Assembly: GCA_937960755.1 (NCBI GenBank)
Contig: CALGOL010000295.1
Span: forward strand, 1 to 7,663
Direction: 5' to 3'
Length of the DNA stretch: 7,663 bases
Source: an uncultured Azospirillum sp.
GTDB lineage: Bacteria; Pseudomonadota; Alphaproteobacteria; Azospirillales; Azospirillaceae
Both the position numbers and the translations under genes were made by a program. The notes beneath the pieces were generated by a model. It was not told where the DNA came from and searched no databases. It was given only the letters and a program-made list of their open reading frames with translations. Of this stretch, positions 6,379 to 7,663 are shown one piece after another (positions within the stretch are counted from its first letter, which is position 1; every line of letters starts with the position of its first letter).

Positions 6379-6543
6379 GCGCGGGCTGGTCCTCCAGCCC
6401 CGCGCGCAGAACCTATAGAAGCGCGATTCGCGGCCAAAGCGCGGGCTGATCCTCCAAGCCTGCGGGCTGAACCTTTAATGGCGCGGGCTGATCCTCCGGC
6501 GGCGCGGGCGACGCCTTCATATCCGCAAGCCCCCCCTCCATAG
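6379..6543 (-). repeat. Iteron array 2 (8 copies, reverse, 21-bp period)
   Basis: Reverse-orientation copies with core GCGCGGGCTGATCCTCC begin near 6379, 6400, 6421, 6439, 6460, 6481, 6502 and 6523. Steps are 21 bases except one of 18 between the third and fourth. The copies at 6379, 6439 and 6481 are almost identical over 17 bases. Those at 6400, 6460 and 6502 keep the pattern, and 6421 is degenerate. Reverse-complemented, the core is GGAGGATCAGCCCGC, the same ends as array 1 with a different three-base centre. The last copy overlaps a forward half copy (CCTCCATAGAGG at 6535-6546), giving an inverted pair at the outer edge as on the repA side. Confidence 0.8.
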
Positions 6544-6602
6544 AGGAACACCCCGCGTTTGGCGGCGGCGGCGAGAACGCGGTCTGTTGGTCGGCGAGAC
6601 AT

Positions 6603-6630
6603 GCCGTCCGGTCGTTCCGGGCGGCGTTTT
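6603..6630 (+). promoter_or_regulatory. Terminator-like hairpin in the leader of the HTH gene
   Basis: GCCGTCCGG (6603-6611) pairs with CCGGGCGGC (6617-6625), a 9-bp stem with one T-G pair around a TCGTT loop, followed by GTTTTC. It ends about 30 bases before the chosen start codon. It could attenuate transcription or be the target of a counter-transcribed RNA, as in plasmid copy control. The T run is short, so strength is uncertain. Confidence 0.4.
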
Positions 6631-6660
6631 CACTTCGCCAGAAAACAAGGACCGCCGACC

Positions 6661-7506
6661 ATGCCGTCGCCCGACGCCTTATCCGACCCGTCCGCCGCCC
6701 CGCCCGCAGGAGTCCCCGCCGGGGCCGAAACCGAGCGCTGGGGCCGCGTGCCGTCGTGGTGGCTGGATCATCCCGACATCGACGCCGACGCCCTGGCGGT
6801 GTTGAGCGCGCTCGCCACTTTCGCCAACCGGCAGGGACGCTGCTGGCCCAGCCAAACCACGCTGGCCGCCAAGCTGAAGCGCTCGCGCGCCTGGGTCAAC
6901 AAGACCCTGGGCCGCTTGGCCGACGCCGGACTGATCGCAGTGCGCGACCGCTGGTCGGAAAACGGCGGGCGGCTGTCCAGCCTTTATGAGCTGCAAACCA
7001 CGCCCGCCCCCGGCGCTTCTGTCAGCCATGGCGGCGCCCCTGCGAAATCCCTGAACAGCCCTGTCGCTACGGCGAACGCCCCCTGTCAACCGCAGCGACA
7101 TGAACAGCCGGAAATCAAACAGATTCCAGACTCGCTCTCCACGGACGCGGGCGAGGACGCCGGTTTGTCGGCGGCGGTTTCCCCCGGCGCCGACTGGTCG
7201 CCGTCGGCTGAAGACCGCGCCTGGGCTGAAAATCAGCACAGCGCGGTGGACATCGACCGCCACGTCGAAACCTTCCGCCTGCGTTGCCAAGCCCACGGCT
7301 ACCGTTACCGCGACGTCGGCGCCGCTTGGCGCGCCTGGCTCAATCAGGACGTTGCGGCGGGGAAGGCGCCGTGCGCGAGCAAATCCTCCAACCCTGCCCC
7401 GTTCCCCAAGCCGGCGCCCCGTCAAGCCTCAACACGCCACGCCGCCCCCAACCTTGACGCCTGGATGGCCGCCGCCGCCCGCGTGCAGGCCGCGACGCCG
7501 TGCTGA
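6661..7506 (+). CDS. Winged-helix protein with DnaT/phage-replication-like C-terminus
   Basis: The 281-residue protein has a short Pro/Ala-rich start and WGRVPSWWLDHPD (27-39). A helix-turn-helix of the HTH_36/GntR-like type follows at about 42-112 (ALAVLSALATFANRQG, then CWPSQTTLAAKLKRSRAWVNKTLGRLADAGLI, with a wing to YELQT). A low-complexity linker runs from about 113 to 182. The C-terminal block at 183-227 ends FRLRCQAHGYRYRDVGAAWRAWL. A pattern of aromatic residues ending in W..W(L/I) like this is seen at the C-terminus of DnaT and phage replication proteins that load helicase, but the match is weak. ATG 6661 is chosen for AAGGA nine bases upstream; the frame is open further up to TTG 6559, inside the hairpin region. 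Next to an iteron origin it is probably an accessory replication or copy-control factor. A plain transcription regulator is the alternative. Confidence 0.78.
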   Translation: MPSPDALSDPSAAPPAGVPAGAETERWGRVPSWWLDHPDIDADALAVLSALATFANRQGRCWPSQTTLAAKLKRSRAWVNKTLGRLADAGLIAVRDRWSENGGRLSSLYELQTTPAPGASVSHGGAPAKSLNSPVATANAPCQPQRHEQPEIKQIPDSLSTDAGEDAGLSAAVSPGADWSPSAEDRAWAENQHSAVDIDRHVETFRLRCQAHGYRYRDVGAAWRAWLNQDVAAGKAPCASKSSNPAPFPKPAPRQASTRHAAPNLDAWMAAAARVQAATPC

Positions 7507-7541
7507 TCCGACAATCTATATAAGAAGAAAGCGCAATCGCC

Positions 7542-7663
7542 ATGACCGCCGCCCTCGCCGCCTTTCCCGACCGCAACGCCGCCATTTTCGACTTTGCCGT
7601 CTTTAATCCGGCGGCACCGGACAACAGGACGCAACCGAGCCGCAGCTCACCCGCCATGATGAA
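7542..7663 (+). CDS. Start of an unrecognised protein (cut by window edge)
   Basis: An ATG at 7542, 35 bases after the previous stop, opens a frame that runs without a stop to the window end (40 codons). It begins MTAALAAFPDRNAAIFDFAVFNP. An AAGAAG stretch 14-19 bases upstream is a weak ribosome site. The short gap suggests one transcript with the preceding gene, so the product may belong to the same replication or maintenance unit. Too little is visible to name it. Confidence 0.5.
   Translation, partial: MTAALAAFPDRNAAIFDFAVFNPAAPDNRTQPSRSSPAMM

Larger units (their letters stand above)
5976..6660. other. Probable iteron-type replication origin and control region
   Basis: This 685-base non-coding region lies between divergent repA and the helix-turn-helix gene. 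It is filled by two arrays of related iterons in opposite orientation, several lone copies between them, an operator-like inverted repeat beside repA and a possible attenuator beside the rightward gene. Open frames across it are products of the 21-base period (exactly 7 codons), not genes. I saw no convincing DnaA box and no strongly AT-rich unwinding segment. The least GC-rich part is about 6226-6285. The layout is that of an origin controlled by RepA and iterons, as in well-studied plasmids. Confidence 0.7.

Noticed and set aside
6343..6543. Rightward open frame of 66 codons across iteron array 2
   Set aside because: It gives the same seven-residue periodicity (RADPP-type repeats) caused by the iterons. 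It is not a protein gene.
6059..6543. CRISPR-like array
   Set aside because: The repeats are contiguous 21-bp units without spacers of constant size and vary in sequence. No cas genes are present. Iterons fit better.

Overview
The window is GC-rich, with strongly GC-biased third codon positions and alphaproteobacterial-type gene content. It looks like an alphaproteobacterium, possibly from the Rhodospirillales. The lineage is an inference from style and protein flavour and has not been checked. No mobile element, tRNA, rRNA or CRISPR array is visible.

Left part (1-3755): the end of an unrecognised helical protein reads rightward and is closed by a strong intrinsic terminator. A second, left-facing terminator closes the leuD-leuB pair, which lies on the minus strand. 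These two genes encode the small subunit of isopropylmalate isomerase and isopropylmalate dehydrogenase, two steps of leucine synthesis. leuC, the partner of leuD, is not next to it. Instead a Prx5-type peroxiredoxin gene points the other way across a 229-base gap. A 108-base element of nested hairpins, bounded by short inverted repeats, lies just past the end of leuB.

Middle part (3756-5975): a perfect 12-bp hairpin separates the peroxiredoxin gene from a convergent tandem universal stress protein gene. Upstream of the stress gene on the same strand is a 404-residue protein read as a plasmid-type replication initiator (RepA-like, probably two winged helices).

Right part (5976-7663): a 685-base non-coding region carries at least fifteen copies of a GGAGGA-N3-GCCCGC iteron. 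Many are spaced exactly 21 bases apart, in two arrays of opposite orientation with a few copies between them. The array nearest repA ends in an inverted repeat built from an iteron and a partial mirror copy, as in the self-repression operators of iteron plasmids. The far side is followed by a rightward gene for a helix-turn-helix protein whose C-terminus resembles DnaT/phage-type replication proteins, preceded by a possible attenuator hairpin. A further gene starts at 7542 and is cut by the window edge.

The main result is a probable iteron-controlled replication origin, with RepA on one side and a second putative replication protein on the other, within about 3 kb of core leucine-synthesis genes. 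This suggests a chromid, a megaplasmid carrying core genes, or a chromosome with an integrated plasmid origin. The window alone cannot decide among these.
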